A stretch of DNA of 64,000 nt from Priestia koreensis (lineage in GTDB: Bacteria; Bacillota; Bacilli; Bacillales; Bacillaceae_H): the NCBI RefSeq assembly GCF_001274935.1, contig NZ_LILC01000015.1:1-64000 (forward strand). Reading direction: 5' to 3'. The position numbers and the translations under genes are program-made. Positions 11,005-21,015 of the stretch are shown here, piece by piece. How positions within the stretch are numbered: position 1 is the stretch's first letter; every line of letters begins with the position of its first letter. Below the pieces are notes generated by a model. It was given only the letters and a program-made list of their open reading frames with translations. It had not been told where the DNA came from and did not search any database.

Positions 11005-11643
11005 TTGGAGACTACAATGTTCACTGGACGTACAGTCGAAGAAGCGACTCAAAATGGTCTTAAGCAGTTGGGTCTTAACGAAGATCAAGTTATTTTATCT
11101 GTAATTGATGAAGGAAAAAGAGGTTTTTTAGGCGTTTTTAATAAAAAACCGGCAGTTATTGAAATGAAACGCAAAATTGATTCTGCGCAGGAAGCTGAAG
11201 AATATCTCCAACGTGTCATTACGGAGATGGGAATTACAGCAGATATTACAAAAAAAGCACAAGGTCGAGACATTGAATTTATTATTAATAGTACAGATGC
11301 CTCTATGCTGATTGGTAAAAGAGGTGGAACGGTGAACGCACTGGAGCTTCTTACTCAGCTAGTAGCAAATCGTTTTTCTACTCATTATATAAATATTAAA
11401 TTAAATCCAGAGGGCTACCGTGAAAAAAGGAAGCAATCATTGGAAGTTTTAGCTGGGAAACTTGCTGCGAAGGCACTGAAATCGCAATCGAAAGTCGAAC
11501 TTGAGCCTATGAACTCCGCCGAGCGAAAAATTTTACATCAAGCGCTCGTTCGGAATAAGTCTATTCGAACTTATTCTGTAGGAACAGAACCGAATCGTCA
11601 CTTAGTCATTGAACCGCTCCAAGTGAAGCGCAGAAAATCATAA
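11005..11643 (+). CDS. jag: RNA-binding protein Jag/KhpB (SpoIIIJ-associated)
   Basis: Jag/KhpB has a Jag_N domain (about 1-50, FTGRTVEEATQNGLKQLG), a KH domain (about 75-150, with IGKRGGTVNALELL) and an R3H domain (about 150-208, ending RHLVIEP). The family binds RNA and, in other Firmicutes, works with KhpA in controlling cell growth and division; the gene is named for its usual partner spoIIIJ. The start is TTG, 4-5 nt after AAAGGAGGAG. The usual upstream partner gene is missing here. Confidence 0.95.
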   Translation: METTMFTGRTVEEATQNGLKQLGLNEDQVILSVIDEGKRGFLGVFNKKPAVIEMKRKIDSAQEAEEYLQRVITEMGITADITKKAQGRDIEFIINSTDASMLIGKRGGTVNALELLTQLVANRFSTHYINIKLNPEGYREKRKQSLEVLAGKLAAKALKSQSKVELEPMNSAERKILHQALVRNKSIRTYSVGTEPNRHLVIEPLQVKRRKS

Positions 11644-11659
11644 AATAGACAATTTCTCA

Positions 11660-11690
11660 AACGCTCAGCTTTTACTGAGCGTTTTTTATT
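11660..11690 (+). terminator. jag terminator
   Basis: AACGCTCAG and CTGAGCGTT pair around a 6-nt loop and run into a T-rich tail, 16 nt after the jag stop. Confidence 0.9.
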
Positions 11691-11731
11691 TTGAAATAAT
11701 AGTTCTCTTCGAAGAAGATTAGTAAGAATTG

Positions 11732-11749
11732 TTATTCACATGTGGATAA
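11732..11749. promoter_or_regulatory. Back-to-back DnaA boxes upstream of mnmE
   Basis: TTATTCACA directly abuts a perfect TGTGGATAA in inverted orientation. This is the same head-to-head layout as the palindrome in the dnaA-dnaN origin segment. It lies in the jag-mnmE gap, about 2.1 kb from the dnaA-upstream box field. Confidence 0.6.
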
Positions 11750-11941
11750 GTTAAAATAAAAGGTACGCATTTTATAGAAATGTGAATAACTTAATCCGTT
11801 TGTTCAAAAAATACCTATTTTTTTCAAGAATGGTTTGTGCTATGCTTTAAATTTGGTTAACACCTTTTGTGTTAAAACGTTGCATCTTTAAGATGTTTTT
11901 ATAAATAAAGATAGGTAAGAGAAAAAAAGAGAGGTGAAAGA

Positions 11942-13333
11942 ATGATGTTAGAGCTTGATACAATTGCAGCTATCTCCACACCGATGGGGGAAGGAGCTAT
12001 TGCTATTGTACGTTTAAGTGGGGAAGAAGCAATCGCTATTGCTGATCGTATTTTTAAAAGTCCCTCTGGTAAGACGCTCTCTACCGTCGCTTCTCATACA
12101 ATTAATTACGGAAATATCATTGATCCTAAAACCAACGATGTGGTAGAGGAAGTCATGGTTTCTGTTATGAGAGGCCCAAAAACATTTACTCGTGAAGATA
12201 TTATTGAAATTAATTGCCACGGTGGACTTGTTTCCGTTAATCGTGTCTTGCAATTAATTCTTACCAATGGTGCTAGACTTGCAGAACCAGGTGAATTTAC
12301 AAAGCGTGCTTTTTTAAATGGGCGTATCGACTTGTCACAAGCTGAAGCGGTCATGGATTTAATTCGTGCCAAAACAGATCGTGCGATGAACGTTGCCATT
12401 AAGCAAATGGAGGGGCGATTATCAAACCTGATTCGCCGTCTGCGACAAGAAATTCTTGAAACGCTTGCTCACGTAGAGGTAAACATCGATTATCCAGAAT
12501 ACGATGACGTAGAAGAAATGACTCATCGAATGTTAATTGAAAAGGCCTCAAATGTGCGTAGCGAGATTCAAACGCTGTTGCAAACGTCCCAGCAAGGGAA
12601 AATTTTGCGTGAAGGACTGGCTACGGTTATCGTGGGAAGACCAAACGTTGGGAAATCTTCATTGTTAAATAGCTTAGTTCAAGATACGAAGGCTATTGTA
12701 ACAGATATTCCAGGAACAACAAGAGATGTTATTGAAGAATACGTAAATGTGCGCGGGGTACCGTTGCGTTTAGTAGACACAGCGGGAATTCGTGAAACAG
12801 AAGATATTGTCGAGCGTATTGGAGTCGAGCGTTCGCGTCAATACTTAAAAGAGGCAGATCTCATTTTACTTGTTTTAAATTACCATGACGAACTTACACA
12901 TGAGGACGAGCAGTTATTTGAAGCTGTCCGTGGTATGGACTATATCGTCATTGTGAATAAAACGGATCTTACGAAGAAAATTGATTTAGATAAAGTGTAC
13001 GAATTAGCATCAGGACATCCAGTAGTCACAACTGCTTTAGTACAAGAGCAAGGTGTCGATCAATTAGAAGAGGCGATTTCGAGCCTGTTCTTTGAAGGGA
13101 ACATTGAGGCACAGGATCTAACATATGTATCAAATTCTCGTCATATCGGTCTACTATCGCAGGCAGAGCAGGCGATTGAGGAAGCGATTGTTGGGATTGA
13201 GAGCGGTATTCCAATTGATATTGTTCAAATTGATTTAACACGTACGTGGGAAATTCTCGGAGAAGTTATTGGAGAGTCTGTACATGAAAGCTTGATCGAT
13301 CAGTTGTTCTCACAATTTTGCTTAGGAAAATAA
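11942..13333 (+). CDS. mnmE: tRNA-modifying GTPase MnmE
   Basis: MnmE works with MnmG to make the 5-carboxymethylaminomethyl group on wobble U34 of several tRNAs. The 463 residues comprise the N-terminal folate-binding domain ([20 protein letters not shown]), a helical domain, and an inserted G domain with [12 protein letters not shown] (about 228-239), [15 protein letters not shown] and NKTDL. The invariant C-terminal CLGK motif is present. ATG start with GAGAGGTGAAAG upstream. mnmG follows after 27 bp. Confidence 0.98.
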   Translation: MMLELDTIAAISTPMGEGAIAIVRLSGEEAIAIADRIFKSPSGKTLSTVASHTINYGNIIDPKTNDVVEEVMVSVMRGPKTFTREDIIEINCHGGLVSVNRVLQLILTNGARLAEPGEFTKRAFLNGRIDLSQAEAVMDLIRAKTDRAMNVAIKQMEGRLSNLIRRLRQEILETLAHVEVNIDYPEYDDVEEMTHRMLIEKASNVRSEIQTLLQTSQQGKILREGLATVIVGRPNVGKSSLLNSLVQDTKAIVTDIPGTTRDVIEEYVNVRGVPLRLVDTAGIRETEDIVERIGVERSRQYLKEADLILLVLNYHDELTHEDEQLFEAVRGMDYIVIVNKTDLTKKIDLDKVYELASGHPVVTTALVQEQGVDQLEEAISSLFFEGNIEAQDLTYVSNSRHIGLLSQAEQAIEEAIVGIESGIPIDIVQIDLTRTWEILGEVIGESVHESLIDQLFSQFCLGK

Positions 13334-13360
13334 ACGGTTTTTATATTAAGGGAGGTAAAG

Positions 13361-15256
13361 TTGAACATGCAATATGAAGCTGGTTCATATGATGTAATCG
13401 TCATTGGAGCTGGACATGCCGGAGTTGAAGCAGCGCTTGCTTCTGCTCGCATGGGCGCCAAAACCCTTACACTCACAATTAATTTAGACATGGTCGCATT
13501 TATGCCTTGTAACCCTTCTGTAGGTGGACCTGCAAAAGGGATCGTCGTACGTGAAATTGACGCACTAGGTGGAGAAATGGGCCGTAACATTGATAAAACA
13601 CACATTCAAATGAGAATGTTGAACACAGGTAAAGGTCCTGCGGTTCGTGCATTACGTGCACAAGCAGATAAGTTTGCTTATCAGCATGAAATGAAGAAGA
13701 CGATGGAAAACGAAGAAAATTTAACGCTAATGCAAGGAATGGTTGAGCGCTTAATTATTGAGGACGGCGTTTGTACAGGTGTGGTCACTCAAACAGGAGC
13801 AGTATTTAAAGCGAAGACTGTCGTTATTACAACGGGTACCTTCCTGCGCGGAGAGATTATTTTAGGAGAACTAAAATATTCAAGTGGTCCAAATAACCAA
13901 CAACCGTCAGTACGCCTATCCGAGCATCTAGAAGAGCTAGGATTTGACTTGGTTCGTTTTAAAACAGGAACGCCACCACGTGTTGACAGTAGTACTATTG
14001 ATTATAGTAAAACAGAAATTCAGCCTGGTGACGATGTTCCACGTGCGTTCTCATACGAAACAACGAAGTACATTACTGATCAGCTTCCCTGCTGGTTGAC
14101 ATATACAAATGAAACAACTCACCAATTGATCGATAATAGCTTGCACCTATCTCCGATGTACTCAGGAATGATCAAAGGAACAGGTCCACGCTATTGCCCA
14201 TCTATTGAAGACAAAGTTGTTCGTTTCAACGATAAGCCGCGTCATCAAATTTTCTTAGAACCAGAAGGACGTAATACACAAGAGGTTTACGTTCAGGGGT
14301 TATCTACAAGCTTACCTGAAAGCGTTCAGCGCGACATTTTATCCACAATTCCTGGATTGGAAAATGTCCAAATGATGCGTCCGGGATATGCTATTGAGTA
14401 TGATGCCATTGTTCCAACACAGTTATGGCCAACGCTTGAAACAAAAGTTATTAAAAATCTATACACTGCTGGTCAAATTAATGGAACATCTGGTTATGAA
14501 GAGGCAGCTGGTCAAGGTATCGTAGCCGGTATCAATGCAGGTCGTCGTTCTCTCGATAAAGAAGAAATGATTTTAGGTCGTTCTGATGCCTATATTGGAG
14601 TGCTAATCGATGATCTTGTCACAAAGGGAACAAACGAGCCATACCGCTTGCTAACTTCTCGTGCGGAATATCGCTTATTACTTCGCCATGACAACGCAGA
14701 TTTACGTCTAACAGAAATCGGATACGACTTAGGTCTTATTTCTGATGAGCGTTATGACAAGTTCCAAAGTAAAAAAGCAGCGATTGAGGCTGAAAAAGAG
14801 CGCTTAGCAGGCATTATCATCAAGCCGACTTCAGAGGTTCAAGAAATCATTAAAGATGCGGGTGGAAGCGAATTGAAGGACGGTATTCGTGCGTCGGATC
14901 TGTTGAAACGTCCTGAAATGAATTATTCACACATTGCCCATATTATTCCTGTGGATGGTGAGATTGATTCGGACGTTGCGGAACAAGTTGAAATTCAAAC
15001 AAAATACGAAGGCTACATTCAAAAGTCGCTGCAACAAGTAGAGCGTTTGAAAAAGCTAGAAGATAAAAGAATCCCTGATCAAATCGATTACGATGCAATT
15101 AATGGACTTGCTTCCGAAGCGCGTCAAAAATTAAAGCAAGTTCGTCCTTTAACAGTCGCTCAGGCTTCACGTATCTCAGGTGTAAACCCGGCGGATATCT
15201 CGATTTTACTTGTATATATCGAGCAAGGGAAAATTGCTAAAGTATCAAATGAGTAA
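13361..15256 (+). CDS. mnmG: tRNA U34 modification enzyme MnmG (GidA)
   Basis: MnmG is the FAD-containing partner of MnmE. The dinucleotide-binding motif [12 protein letters not shown] (about 14-25), the [13 protein letters not shown] signature and the [17 protein letters not shown]-terminal FAD motif are intact, over a normal 631 residues. A GGGAGG site lies 5 nt before a TTG and 11 nt before an in-frame ATG at 13367, so either may be the start. It continues the mnmE-mnmG-rsmG operon; rsmG starts 26 bp downstream. Confidence 0.97.
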   Translation: MNMQYEAGSYDVIVIGAGHAGVEAALASARMGAKTLTLTINLDMVAFMPCNPSVGGPAKGIVVREIDALGGEMGRNIDKTHIQMRMLNTGKGPAVRALRAQADKFAYQHEMKKTMENEENLTLMQGMVERLIIEDGVCTGVVTQTGAVFKAKTVVITTGTFLRGEIILGELKYSSGPNNQQPSVRLSEHLEELGFDLVRFKTGTPPRVDSSTIDYSKTEIQPGDDVPRAFSYETTKYITDQLPCWLTYTNETTHQLIDNSLHLSPMYSGMIKGTGPRYCPSIEDKVVRFNDKPRHQIFLEPEGRNTQEVYVQGLSTSLPESVQRDILSTIPGLENVQMMRPGYAIEYDAIVPTQLWPTLETKVIKNLYTAGQINGTSGYEEAAGQGIVAGINAGRRSLDKEEMILGRSDAYIGVLIDDLVTKGTNEPYRLLTSRAEYRLLLRHDNADLRLTEIGYDLGLISDERYDKFQSKKAAIEAEKERLAGIIIKPTSEVQEIIKDAGGSELKDGIRASDLLKRPEMNYSHIAHIIPVDGEIDSDVAEQVEIQTKYEGYIQKSLQQVERLKKLEDKRIPDQIDYDAINGLASEARQKLKQVRPLTVAQASRISGVNPADISILLVYIEQGKIAKVSNE

Positions 15257-15282
15257 ATCATAGGTATAGAAAGGGAAGAGAT

Positions 15283-15999
15283 ATGAACCAAGAACAATTT
15301 CAACAGCTGTTAGAAGAGAAGGGTATTTCCCTCTCTTCTCATCAGCTTCAACAATTTAAAAAATACTTTGAAATTTTAGTAGAATGGAACGAAAAAATGA
15401 ATTTGACGGCGATTACGGACGAAGAAGGCGTGTACGAAAAACACTTTTTTGACTCTGTAACGGCTGCCTTTTCCTACGATTTTCAAAATGTCAAAACAGT
15501 TTGCGATGTAGGGGCAGGAGCAGGATTTCCTAGTATTCCACTAAAAATTTGCTTCCCTCATCTTCACGTTACCATCGTGGATTCTTTGAATAAGCGAATC
15601 ACATTCCTGAATCACCTCGTAACTGAATTAGGTTTAAGTGATGTTACGCTCTGTCATGATCGTGCCGAGACATTTGGGCGCAAAGAGGGAATTCGTGAGG
15701 CGTTTGACGTCGTCACAGCTCGTGCAGTAGCACGTATTTCCGTTTTAAGTGAATTTTGCTTACCTCTTGTAAAAGAAAATGGTCAGTTTGTTGCCATGAA
15801 GGGAGCATCAGCTCTAGAAGAATTGGAAATTGGTCAAAAAGCAATCACGACTTTAGGTGGAAAGGTAGAGCGCGTGGAACATTTAACTCTTCCAATGGAG
15901 AAAAGTGATCGTTACATCGCTGTTATTAACAAGATAAAGAAAACACCTAAAAAATATCCTCGAAAACCAGGTACACCAATCAAGGCTCCACTCGAATAG
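15283..15999 (+). CDS. rsmG: 16S rRNA (guanine527-N7)-methyltransferase RsmG (GidB)
   Basis: RsmG methylates N7 of G527 in 16S rRNA using S-adenosylmethionine; loss of this methylation gives low-level streptomycin resistance. The 238 residues include the [19 protein letters not shown] segment, the SAM loop [15 protein letters not shown] (about 76-90) and a TARAVA motif. ATG start behind GGGAAGAG. It is the last gene of the mnmE-mnmG-rsmG run and is followed by a hairpin. Confidence 0.97.
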   Translation: MNQEQFQQLLEEKGISLSSHQLQQFKKYFEILVEWNEKMNLTAITDEEGVYEKHFFDSVTAAFSYDFQNVKTVCDVGAGAGFPSIPLKICFPHLHVTIVDSLNKRITFLNHLVTELGLSDVTLCHDRAETFGRKEGIREAFDVVTARAVARISVLSEFCLPLVKENGQFVAMKGASALEELEIGQKAITTLGGKVERVEHLTLPMEKSDRYIAVINKIKKTPKKYPRKPGTPIKAPLE

Positions 16000-16036
16000 T
16001 TAGCTATTGTTTTGCTTCATTTAACGATTTTTTTGT

Positions 16037-16080
16037 CGTGGGAGAAGAAGAAAAGGACGTATAGCCTCTTCTTCCCTCAC
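16037..16080 (+). terminator. Hairpin after rsmG
   Basis: CGTGGGAGAAGAAG and CTTCTTCCCTCACG are largely complementary around a loop of about 17 nt between rsmG and noc. The downstream T content is low, so it may be an attenuating hairpin or a weak terminator. Confidence 0.45.
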
Positions 16081-16112
16081 GAAATTTTATCAATTAAAAG
16101 CAGGAGATCAAT

Positions 16113-16169
16113 ATGACATATCGAACTTATTTATGGTGGGATTTTCCTGAAGGTGGTGTAGAACTGTGA
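16113..16169 (+). CDS. Possible 18-residue leader peptide coupled to noc
   Basis: An ATG preceded by AGGAGATCAAT (good ribosome-binding site and spacing) opens an 18-codon frame, [18 protein letters not shown]. Its TGA overlaps the GTG start of noc in a GTGA junction. Noc's own GTG has only a poor site (GGTGGTGTAG). The layout suggests translational coupling, with ribosomes terminating here and reinitiating on noc. Whether the peptide itself matters is unknown. Confidence 0.45.
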   Translation: MTYRTYLWWDFPEGGVEL

Positions 16170-17041
16170 AATCTGCTTTTTCACGTTTTTTTAATTTAAA
16201 AGATCGAACGGATGATATAGAGCATCATGATCGAGAAATCGAACCAGAAGGTAAGGAACAAGAAATTAGGGATGAAGTAAAAGAGATCGCGGTAAAGAGT
16301 ATTACTCCAAACCGTTATCAGCCTCGTAATGTATTTAACGAGGATAAAATTCACGAACTGGCTCTTACAATCCGTACCCATGGTATCATTCAGCCGATCG
16401 TGGTTCGTCCTATTTCAGACGACGAGTATGAATTAATTGCTGGAGAACGTAGATGGCGCGCAGTCCAAACACTAGGCTGGGAGCATATACCTGCGATCAT
16501 TCGAACATTTAATGATGCAGAAACAGCTTCTGTCGCCCTGATCGAAAATCTTCAGCGAGAAGAACTCACTTCAATTGAAGAAGCACTAGCTTATGCTAAA
16601 TTACTCGAGTTACATAATTTAACTCAGGAAGCGCTTGCTCAGCGTCTTGGTAAAGGTCAATCAACCATTGCCAATAAGCTTCGTTTACTCAAATTACCTT
16701 CTACAATTCAAGAAGCAATTATGCAAAAGCTTATCACGGAGCGTCATGCTCGTGCGTTGATTCCTTTAAAAGATGTTGAAAGGCAAGAAGCCGTGCTACA
16801 AGAAATCTTAGAAAAGAACCTCAACGTAAAACAAACAGAAGATCGAGTAACGAGTTTGATAGAGAAGCCTGTGAAAAAGCCAAAAGCCAAGCGAAAGGCT
16901 TTTAGTAAAGATGCGCGCATCGCTATGAATACGATCCGTCAATCATTGACGATGGTCACGGATAGTGGGCTCAGTATTAACTCTGAAGAAGAAGAGTTTG
17001 ATGAATATTATCAAATTACAATTAAAATTCCAAAGAAATAA
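16166..17041 (+). CDS. noc: Nucleoid occlusion protein Noc
   Basis: Noc is a ParB-like CTPase that binds NBS sites around the chromosome and membrane, and keeps the FtsZ ring off the nucleoid. The N-terminal segment ([13 protein letters not shown], amphipathic) fits membrane targeting. ParB-family motifs follow: [24 protein letters not shown] (about 92-100) and the helix-turn-helix [20 protein letters not shown] (about 152-171). The product has 291 residues. GTG start overlaps the stop of an upstream 18-codon frame. It lies directly before soj-spo0J. Confidence 0.95.
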   Translation: MKSAFSRFFNLKDRTDDIEHHDREIEPEGKEQEIRDEVKEIAVKSITPNRYQPRNVFNEDKIHELALTIRTHGIIQPIVVRPISDDEYELIAGERRWRAVQTLGWEHIPAIIRTFNDAETASVALIENLQREELTSIEEALAYAKLLELHNLTQEALAQRLGKGQSTIANKLRLLKLPSTIQEAIMQKLITERHARALIPLKDVERQEAVLQEILEKNLNVKQTEDRVTSLIEKPVKKPKAKRKAFSKDARIAMNTIRQSLTMVTDSGLSINSEEEEFDEYYQITIKIPKK

Positions 17042-17054
17042 ACGATAAACTATT

Positions 17055-17081
17055 CCTCATCGAAATGGATGGGGGTTTTTT
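17055..17081 (+). terminator. noc terminator (weak)
   Basis: CCTCATC and GATGGGG form a 7-bp stem with one G-U pair around a 6-nt loop, followed by six T. Confidence 0.5.
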
Positions 17082-17159
17082 ATCAAGGAAATAAAAATCT
17101 AAATATTCCTTCAATTTTGCAAGAAAAGATTGATGCAAACAAGGGTAGGTGGTCACACC

Positions 17160-17942
17160 GTGGGGAAAGTTATCGCCGTTGCAAATCAAAAGGGCGGAGT
17201 TGGTAAAACGACAACTGCAGTAAATCTAGGAGCTTGTATGGCTCACCAGGGGAAAAAAGTATTAATGGTAGACGCTGATCCTCAAGGAAACGCCACTAGC
17301 GGTGTAGGGATTGATAAGGCAGAAGTAGATGCTTGTATCTATAATGTTATTGTGGAAGATGCTGATGCATCAGAAGTGATTTGTACAACAGGCGTCAATT
17401 ACTTGTCTATTATTCCTGCTACGATTCAGTTAGCCGGAGCGGAAATTGAGTTAGTTTCCACTATTTCAAGAGAAGTTCGATTGAAGAGAGCGCTCGAAAA
17501 GGTGCGGAACGATTATGACTATATTATTATTGATTGCCCGCCATCTTTAGGATTATTAACACTCAATGCATTAACAGCTGCTGATTCTGTTCTTATCCCT
17601 GTACAGTGCGAGTACTATGCGTTAGAAGGGCTGAGTCAATTATTAAATACTGTACGTTTAGTGCAAAAACATTTAAACTCAGATTTGCGTATTGAAGGAG
17701 TTTTACTTACGATGTTGGATGCGCGCACAAATTTGGGGCTACAGGTAACAGAGGAAGTAAAGAAATATTTTCAGGATCATGTCTATCGTACGATTATTCC
17801 GAGAAACGTACGCTTGAGTGAAGCGCCGAGTCATGGAGCACCTATTATCTTGTATGATCCAAAGTCACGTGGAGCAAATGTCTACACGGAACTCGCAAAG
17901 GAAGTGATATATAGTGGCGAAAGGATTAGGGAAGGGCATTAA
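17160..17942 (+). CDS. soj: Chromosome partitioning ATPase Soj (ParA)
   Basis: Soj is the ParA-type switch that regulates DnaA and works with Spo0J. The deviant Walker A is [16 protein letters not shown] (about 8-23), followed by [13 protein letters not shown] and [15 protein letters not shown] place the start at the GTG giving [13 protein letters not shown] (260 aa), 7 nt after GGTGGT, because it matches the family N-terminus. An in-frame ATG at 17130 would add ten unrelated residues. The 3' end overlaps spo0J by 29 nt. Confidence 0.95.
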   Translation: MGKVIAVANQKGGVGKTTTAVNLGACMAHQGKKVLMVDADPQGNATSGVGIDKAEVDACIYNVIVEDADASEVICTTGVNYLSIIPATIQLAGAEIELVSTISREVRLKRALEKVRNDYDYIIIDCPPSLGLLTLNALTAADSVLIPVQCEYYALEGLSQLLNTVRLVQKHLNSDLRIEGVLLTMLDARTNLGLQVTEEVKKYFQDHVYRTIIPRNVRLSEAPSHGAPIILYDPKSRGANVYTELAKEVIYSGERIREGH

Positions 17943-18771
17943 TGCGTTATTTTCAGGCTTAGATGTAAAAAGCGAAGATACTATTCAAGAGATTAGCGTG
18001 ACTGATTTAAGGCCTAACCCCTATCAACCAAGAAAGATTTTTCATCCAGAAGCGATTCAGGAATTAAAGGAATCCATCCTGCAGCACGGTATTTTACAGC
18101 CAATTATTGCTCGTAAAACGATTAAGGGCTTTGAGATTGTTGTGGGAGAAAGAAGGTTCCGAGCAGCAAAGGAAGCAGGATTATCAACTGTTCCTGTTGT
18201 AATGAAAGAGTTCTCTGAAAAGCAAATGATGGAGTTAGCACTTTTAGAAAACTTACAGCGTGAGGATCTCACGCCAATTGAAGAAGCTATGGCATATCAG
18301 ACGTTAATAGAGCAGCTTCATATGACTCAGGAGCAACTAGCGGCACGACTTGGAAAAAGTCGCCCTCATATTGCTAATCACTTGAGGCTACTTACCCTTC
18401 CTGAAGAAATTCAAGATTGGATTTCGCATGGTAAACTCACAATGGGTCATGGCCGAGCGTTGCTATCCATTAAAGATAAAACATTAATTGTTTCTATTGC
18501 TGAGAAAGTTCAGAAGGAAAAAATGAGTGTACGAGAACTTGAAGAGTTTGTCTCTTCTCTTAATCAGAGTGTTTCACGTGAAACCAAGAACAAAAAGCCT
18601 GAAAAAGATGTATTTATTCGTCAAAGCGAGGCTGTATTGCGTGAAAGCCTTGGTACTTCCGTTTTCATTAAACAAACGAAGAAAAAAGGTAAAATTGAGA
18701 TTGAATTTTTCTCAAAAGAAGATCTCGATCGTCTTTTAGAGCTACTACGTGTAAGTAGAGAAGAAATGTAA
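17914..18771 (+). CDS. spo0J: Chromosome partitioning protein Spo0J (ParB)
   Basis: Spo0J is the ParB CTPase that loads at parS, slides on DNA and recruits SMC to the origin. Its 285 residues begin [13 protein letters not shown], the conserved Soj-stimulating N-terminus. They continue with [23 protein letters not shown] (the CTP-binding GERR patch, about 76-80), ENLQRED and the [24 protein letters not shown] segment. The GTG start lies inside the end of soj. A parS site is embedded near the 3' end at 18570-18585. A strong terminator follows. Confidence 0.97.
   Translation: MAKGLGKGINALFSGLDVKSEDTIQEISVTDLRPNPYQPRKIFHPEAIQELKESILQHGILQPIIARKTIKGFEIVVGERRFRAAKEAGLSTVPVVMKEFSEKQMMELALLENLQREDLTPIEEAMAYQTLIEQLHMTQEQLAARLGKSRPHIANHLRLLTLPEEIQDWISHGKLTMGHGRALLSIKDKTLIVSIAEKVQKEKMSVRELEEFVSSLNQSVSRETKNKKPEKDVFIRQSEAVLRESLGTSVFIKQTKKKGKIEIEFFSKEDLDRLLELLRVSREEM
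18570..18585. other. parS: parS centromere site inside spo0J
   Basis: TGTTTCACGTGAAACC matches 15 of 16 positions of the Bacillus parS consensus (TGTTNCACGTGAAACA). It sits inside the spo0J coding region, as in B. subtilis. Confidence 0.92.
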
Positions 18772-18806
18772 AAATAACCCTTGATCACTAAGATCAAGGG
18801 TTATTT
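18772..18806. terminator. Bidirectional terminator between spo0J and yyaC
   Basis: A perfect 15-bp stem, AAATAACCCTTGATC with its complement, encloses a 5-nt loop. A/T tracts on each side let it serve both convergent genes. The yyaC stop codon lies within the distal arm. Confidence 0.92.
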
Positions 18807-19424
18807 GTATTTTGAGAAACGTTTTAAAGGTGAAAAAGGTTGAATGGAATACGTTTGCTGCATCGTAGTACTAGCTTCGATTAAGCTGTCTGCGATAAGA
18901 TCTGCCATCTTCATCACTAGGCTCAGCCGGGTATTTTGTAAAACAAAAAACTCCATAAATCCACTCACATTTACGATTCCTGTAATATGGATGTCTCCCA
19001 CAGGTATCAATTCTTTGTTCACGCCTGCTCCGGGTTTTACAGGACCTGTTCCAATACAGACGTTTCCGACACTCTTCATCCGTCCTAAGCAAGCGTCAAT
19101 ACCGACAATAAAAGGATTTTGGTGCATCTGATAAATACGTTGAACCGTTTCTTTTAAATTAATGGCATGTATCGGCTCTTCTAGTGTTCCATAGACATGA
19201 AAGGAAGTGAGGCCTTTTTCTTTTAGTTTTGTACCGACTAGTGGTCCTAATGAATCTCCTGTTGATCGATCTGTACCAATACATACAATAACGATATTTC
19301 GTTCATACAAGGCAGGAAGCAAACTAACTAAGTTCTGCGATAGGGTTGTAGTGGCATCTAGATCATCATGAAGCACACGAACGCCTAGCTCCTTTTTTCC
19401 TACAAAGGAGGATTTTAGATTCAT
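18801..19424 (-). CDS. yyaC: Spore protease-like protein YyaC (DUF1256)
   Basis: YyaC is a DUF1256 protein of sporeformers, related in fold to the germination protease GPR. The 207 residues contain IVCIGTDRSTGDSLGPLVGT, VYGTLEEPIHAIN, GIDACLGRMKSVGN and GIVNVSGFMEFFVLQNTRLS, all family-typical. I start it at the ATG giving MNLKSSF, 8 nt after AAAAGGAG. A GTG three codons earlier would sit on the ribosome-binding site. The upstream -35/-10 resembles a forespore sigma-F/G promoter. No proteolytic activity can be inferred directly. Confidence 0.92.
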   Translation of the reverse strand: MNLKSSFVGKKELGVRVLHDDLDATTTLSQNLVSLLPALYERNIVIVCIGTDRSTGDSLGPLVGTKLKEKGLTSFHVYGTLEEPIHAINLKETVQRIYQMHQNPFIVGIDACLGRMKSVGNVCIGTGPVKPGAGVNKELIPVGDIHITGIVNVSGFMEFFVLQNTRLSLVMKMADLIADSLIEASTTMQQTYSIQPFSPLKRFSKYK

Positions 19425-19433
19425 AGGATCCAC

Positions 19434-19810
19434 TCCTTTTAAATAATACTAACAGTATACGAATTTTATGGAAGATCTATACATTAAAAGTGAGAAAATT
19501 TAAGAAGGTAGAGATTGACCCTGAGATCGATTGAAAGAGCATGAGCAATCCACTATGTATATGCCCAAAAAAGAATGGAATGAATTTTATGAGAAATGAG
19601 TTATTCTAATATTATACGTACAAGTTCTTTTACTCTTACTGCTTGTTATAACCGATTTTCGCATAGTTGAACCTTTTTCATCGAATAACTAAGTAAACGA
19701 AAGGTGGACAACCTCTCTTTTTTATCATGCTATTATGAATAACTACAAATTATGCATAAATCTTGTTAAAATAAGCTCTATAATTAAAAAATATTGAAAA
19801 GTAGGTCAGA
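19434..19810. other. yyaC-mscS divergent intergenic region
   Basis: This 377-bp AT-rich gap carries the yyaC ribosome-binding site and candidate forespore promoter on the left. On the right, upstream of the channel gene, I see no clear promoter or structured RNA. No gene is supported in it. Confidence 0.5.
19453..19482 (-). promoter_or_regulatory. Candidate sigma-F/sigma-G promoter of yyaC
   Basis: On the minus strand GTATA (19478-19482) is followed after 18 nt by TATACTG (19453-19459), a 5/7 match to the forespore CATACTA-type -10. It lies about 30 bp upstream of yyaC, whose family is sporulation-linked. Only a pattern match. Confidence 0.4.
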
Positions 19811-20713
19811 ATGATGTTGCTACTTAGTCTAGGAGTCATGGAGTCCTTACAGAAGAAATTTTTAAATGAAGCTCTTTGGTCGAAAATAGGAGAAGGAGCT
19901 TTAAAGATTTTACTGATTATCATTTTAGCCAGTGTTTGTATTAAAGTCGGAAAGAGTGCCCTTCAGAAAATCTTTGAAATGAGAAGCAAAAGCCCTTTGC
20001 GTATTTCTGAACGGAGAGAGACGACTCTTATTCGGCTACTTCACAATGTTTTGTCGTACATCGTATATTTTGTTGCTCTCATGATGATCTTAGAAGCGCT
20101 TGGTATTAAGGTGCAAGCTCTACTTGCTGGTGCGGGAATTGTCGGATTAGCGGTCGGATTTGGTGCCCAAAACTTAGTGCGCGATATCATCACTGGATTT
20201 TTTATTATCTTTGAGGATCAATTCTCAGTAGGAGATTACGTTCGTATCACGAATTTTGAAGGAACGGTCGAAGAAATTGGTTTACGCACAACAAAGATTA
20301 AAAGTTGGACAGGAGAATTACATATATTACCAAATGGGAATATTAACGAAGTCACTAACTTTTCGCTCCATAATAGCACCGCTTTTGTTGATGTAAATAT
20401 CTCCTATGACGAAGATATCGAACGTGCTGAACAAATTATTAAAGACTTACTTGTAGAGTTACCAGACAAATATGAAGATATGGTGAAACCTCCAGAACTT
20501 TTAGGTATTCAAAGCTTTGGTCCGTCGGAAGTAGTCATGCGTGTCGTAAGTGAAGTTAAACCAATGCGTCATTTTTATATGGCAAGGGAAATTCGGAAAG
20601 AAATTAAAATGCGTCTTGATGAGCATGGAATTGAAATTCCAATTCCGCGTATGGCTATGTATAACAAACCAGGCCAAGAGCAGTATGCCCCTAACGTAAA
20701 AGATAATGGCTAG
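19811..20713 (+). CDS. Small-conductance mechanosensitive channel (MscS family)
   Basis: MscS channels open under membrane tension and release solutes during hypo-osmotic shock. The 300-residue protein has hydrophobic segments near 28-45 and 75-95, then the pore-lining TM3 with the Gly/Ala-rich AGAGIVGLAVGFGAQNLVRD (about 107-126). The beta domain starts at EDQFSVGDYVRI and is followed by WTGELHILPNG and a mixed C-terminal domain ending IEIPIPRM. ATG start with a modest AGGT site. yyzM follows 22 bp later, so the two are probably cotranscribed. Confidence 0.93.
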   Translation: MMLLLSLGVMESLQKKFLNEALWSKIGEGALKILLIIILASVCIKVGKSALQKIFEMRSKSPLRISERRETTLIRLLHNVLSYIVYFVALMMILEALGIKVQALLAGAGIVGLAVGFGAQNLVRDIITGFFIIFEDQFSVGDYVRITNFEGTVEEIGLRTTKIKSWTGELHILPNGNINEVTNFSLHNSTAFVDVNISYDEDIERAEQIIKDLLVELPDKYEDMVKPPELLGIQSFGPSEVVMRVVSEVKPMRHFYMAREIRKEIKMRLDEHGIEIPIPRMAMYNKPGQEQYAPNVKDNG

Positions 20714-20735
20714 ATAGAGGATTGAAAGGGAGATC

Positions 20736-20936
20736 ATGATGATTGAAAAAGAATTCGGTATAAAAGATGTAGTGGAAATGAAAAAGGCGCATCCTTGTGG
20801 AGTAAATCGCTGGCAAATTATTCGAATGGGAATGGACATTCGAATTAAGTGTGAAGGTTGTGGACATAGCGTAATGATTCCACGCCGAGAATTTGCGAGA
20901 AAAATGAAAAAGGTGTTAGTTAAGCATGAGGAATAA
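20736..20936 (+). CDS. yyzM: DUF951 family protein YyzM
   Basis: A 66-residue DUF951 protein whose family is small, basic and of unknown function. The signature is clear: DVVEMKKAHPCGVNRWQI, IRMGMDIRIKCEGCGHSVM and PRREFARKMKKVLVKHEE. The HPCG and CEGC cysteines could form a metal site. It is conserved between the MscS channel and ychF regions of Bacillaceae. Two adjacent ATG codons (20736, 20739) follow AAAGGGAGATC; either could start. Confidence 0.9.
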   Translation: MMIEKEFGIKDVVEMKKAHPCGVNRWQIIRMGMDIRIKCEGCGHSVMIPRREFARKMKKVLVKHEE

Positions 20937-20956
20937 CCTCATGCATTTTTTTTTGC
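20921..20956 (+). terminator. yyzM terminator
   Basis: GCATGAGG and CCTCATGC pair around AATAA and are followed by nine T. The stem begins inside the last codons of yyzM. Confidence 0.92.
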
Positions 20957-21015
20957 TTTCACTTATACTAAATTAAAATGAATAATCCATGTGATATATA
21001 GTTGAGGTGAGCATA

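Noticed and set aside
14339..14347. Perfect DnaA box TTATCCACA inside mnmG
   Set aside because: A single isolated box in coding sequence, with no neighbours; such boxes are expected by chance.
17130..17159. Ten-codon N-terminal extension of Soj from an upstream ATG
   Set aside because: The extension is unlike the family, has no good ribosome-binding site, and runs through the GGTGGT site that serves the GTG at 17160.
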